From assembly GCA_002256465.1 (NCBI GenBank), contig NQJG01000035.1, forward strand, positions 1 through 7,249: a stretch of 7,249 bases of DNA. Direction: 5' to 3'. Within the stretch, counting starts at the first letter, position 1. Each line of letters opens with the position of its first letter. Positions 6,479 to 7,249 of this stretch are shown in pieces. The notes under the pieces are model-generated. The model saw only the letters and a list, made by a program, of their open reading frames with translations, had not been told where the DNA came from and did not search any database. Position numbers and translations under genes: made by a program. This DNA comes from Methylococcaceae bacterium NSP1-1 (GTDB taxonomy: Bacteria; Pseudomonadota; Gammaproteobacteria; Methylococcales; Methylomonadaceae).

Positions 6479-7225
6479 ATGCGTCGGTCTCTAGTTGTCG
6501 GAAATTGGAAAATGAATGGAACTCGTGCGAGTGCCGGGTTACTTGCAAACGGCATTATTGCCGGGTTAGGGTCAAATAATGCAGATATTGCGGTTTGTGT
6601 GCCCTATGTTTACCTGCCTTGCGTTAGCGAATTGATTAAAGATACCCCTTTAGCTTTGGGTTCGCAAAATGTTGCAGATAAGCCATCAGGCGCTTTTACC
6701 GGGGAAATTTCAGCATCCATGCTGAAAGAGTTTAATTGCCAATATGCTCTCGTAGGACACTCAGAAAGACGTACTTATTACGGCGATACTAACGAATCAG
6801 TGGCTGCACGTTTTTGTCAAGCGCAAGAGCAAGACATTATTCCCATTTTATGCGTTGGCGAAACCCTGGAACAGCGCGAACAGGATCAAACTTTTGAAGT
6901 GATTAATGAGCAGCTTGATGCTGTTATTAATTTAGCGGGCATAGCGGCATTTAACGCAGCTGTGATTGCTTATGAGCCAGTCTGGGCAATAGGCACAGGA
7001 AAAACAGCAAGTGATGAACAAGCTCAGGAAGTTCATTATTATATTCGCCAGTATATTGCAGCTAAAGATCAGGCTATTGCCGATAAAATACAAATTTTAT
7101 ACGGTGGTAGTGCCAAGCCGGAGAATGCAAAAGGCTTGTTTGCCATGCCGGATATAGATGGCGGCTTAATAGGTGGGGCTTCGTTGGATGCGGAATCCTT
7201 TTTAAAGATTTATCATTCGATTTAG
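6479..7225 (+). CDS. tpiA: Triosephosphate isomerase
   Basis: Interconverts dihydroxyacetone phosphate and glyceraldehyde-3-phosphate in glycolysis and gluconeogenesis; cytoplasmic TIM-barrel homodimer. The 248-residue product is near the family length (E. coli 255), with a slightly shorter C-terminus. Catalytic residues are all present: N9 and K11 in GNWKMNG, H94 in VGHSERR, E166 in AYEPVWAIGTG, whose following residues form the mobile loop 6. Phosphate-binding YGGS (G209-S211) and DGGLIGGASL (G228-A234) are intact. I chose ATG 6479 because GGGAG at 6466-6470 sits 8 nt upstream and the family N-terminus is M-R-x-x-L-V-x-GNWK. The in-frame GTG 6464, ATG 6473 and TTG 6476 are too close to or upstream of that SD. 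It lies 57 bp after glmM, probably in the same unit. Confidence 0.97.
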   Translation: MRRSLVVGNWKMNGTRASAGLLANGIIAGLGSNNADIAVCVPYVYLPCVSELIKDTPLALGSQNVADKPSGAFTGEISASMLKEFNCQYALVGHSERRTYYGDTNESVAARFCQAQEQDIIPILCVGETLEQREQDQTFEVINEQLDAVINLAGIAAFNAAVIAYEPVWAIGTGKTASDEQAQEVHYYIRQYIAAKDQAIADKIQILYGGSAKPENAKGLFAMPDIDGGLIGGASLDAESFLKIYHSI

Positions 7226-7241
7226 AGCAGTTTAGACTTTC

Positions 7242-7249
7242 ATGTATCA
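7242..7249 (+). CDS. secG: Possible first codons of secG (cut by window end)
   Basis: ATG TAT CA at the very edge, 16 bp after the tpiA stop, would begin M-Y-(Q/H). SecG, a small membrane subunit of the SecYEG translocon, usually starts M-Y in gammaproteobacteria and commonly follows tpiA or glmM. Only eight bases are visible and no clear SD precedes them, so this rests mainly on gene-order knowledge. Confidence 0.35.

Noticed and set aside
1..7249. Defence system, CRISPR array, prophage, insertion sequence or tRNA gene
   Set aside because: Apart from gaps under 200 bp, the window is filled by well-known housekeeping genes. No array-like repeats, transposase motifs or tRNA-like cloverleaf were seen.

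Overview
The window is a conserved housekeeping stretch of a gammaproteobacterial chromosome with moderate GC (mid-40s percent by eye). Gene order on the + strand is carB (3' part), greA, [yhbY on the - strand], rlmE, ftsH, glmM, tpiA, and probably the first bases of secG. The greA/yhbY/rlmE/ftsH block with yhbY inverted, followed by glmM-tpiA-secG, is the classic gammaproteobacterial arrangement. Protein similarity recalled from E. coli and Pseudomonas supports this. Within the class, something like Methylococcales is a weak guess that the window cannot settle.

Layout. Positions 1-1202 hold the C-terminal 399 residues of the carbamoyl-phosphate synthase large chain. greA (1286-1762) follows in the same direction and converges on yhbY (2082-1816, GTG start), with a 13-bp perfect stem between them. 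yhbY and rlmE (2132-2749) diverge from a 49-bp gap. Between rlmE and ftsH lie a long hairpin (2751-2793) and an excellent extended -10 promoter (2841-2849). ftsH most likely starts at a TTG (2897), not at the ATG at 2906 or the TTG at 2876. A strong intrinsic terminator (4852-4881) ends ftsH. glmM (5021-6421) and tpiA (start 6479) then form what looks like a separate transcription unit, with a small hairpin between them.

How the genes work together. carB supplies carbamoyl phosphate for arginine and pyrimidines. GreA rescues backtracked RNA polymerase. YhbY and RlmE act on the large ribosomal subunit. FtsH is the membrane quality-control protease. GlmM makes GlcN-1-P for peptidoglycan and LPS. 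TpiA is central carbon metabolism. They share a neighbourhood rather than a pathway.

I found no new multi-gene system here. The most unusual items are: (1) an in-frame 60-bp / 20-residue insertion inside glmM, flanked by the direct repeat GGTAC; (2) absence of folP from its usual place between ftsH and glmM, where a terminator and a short palindrome-bearing intergenic region sit instead; (3) the rlmE-ftsH hairpin and promoter arrangement; and (4) several non-standard starts (TTG for ftsH, GTG for yhbY, and an SD-less, possibly near-leaderless ATG for rlmE).
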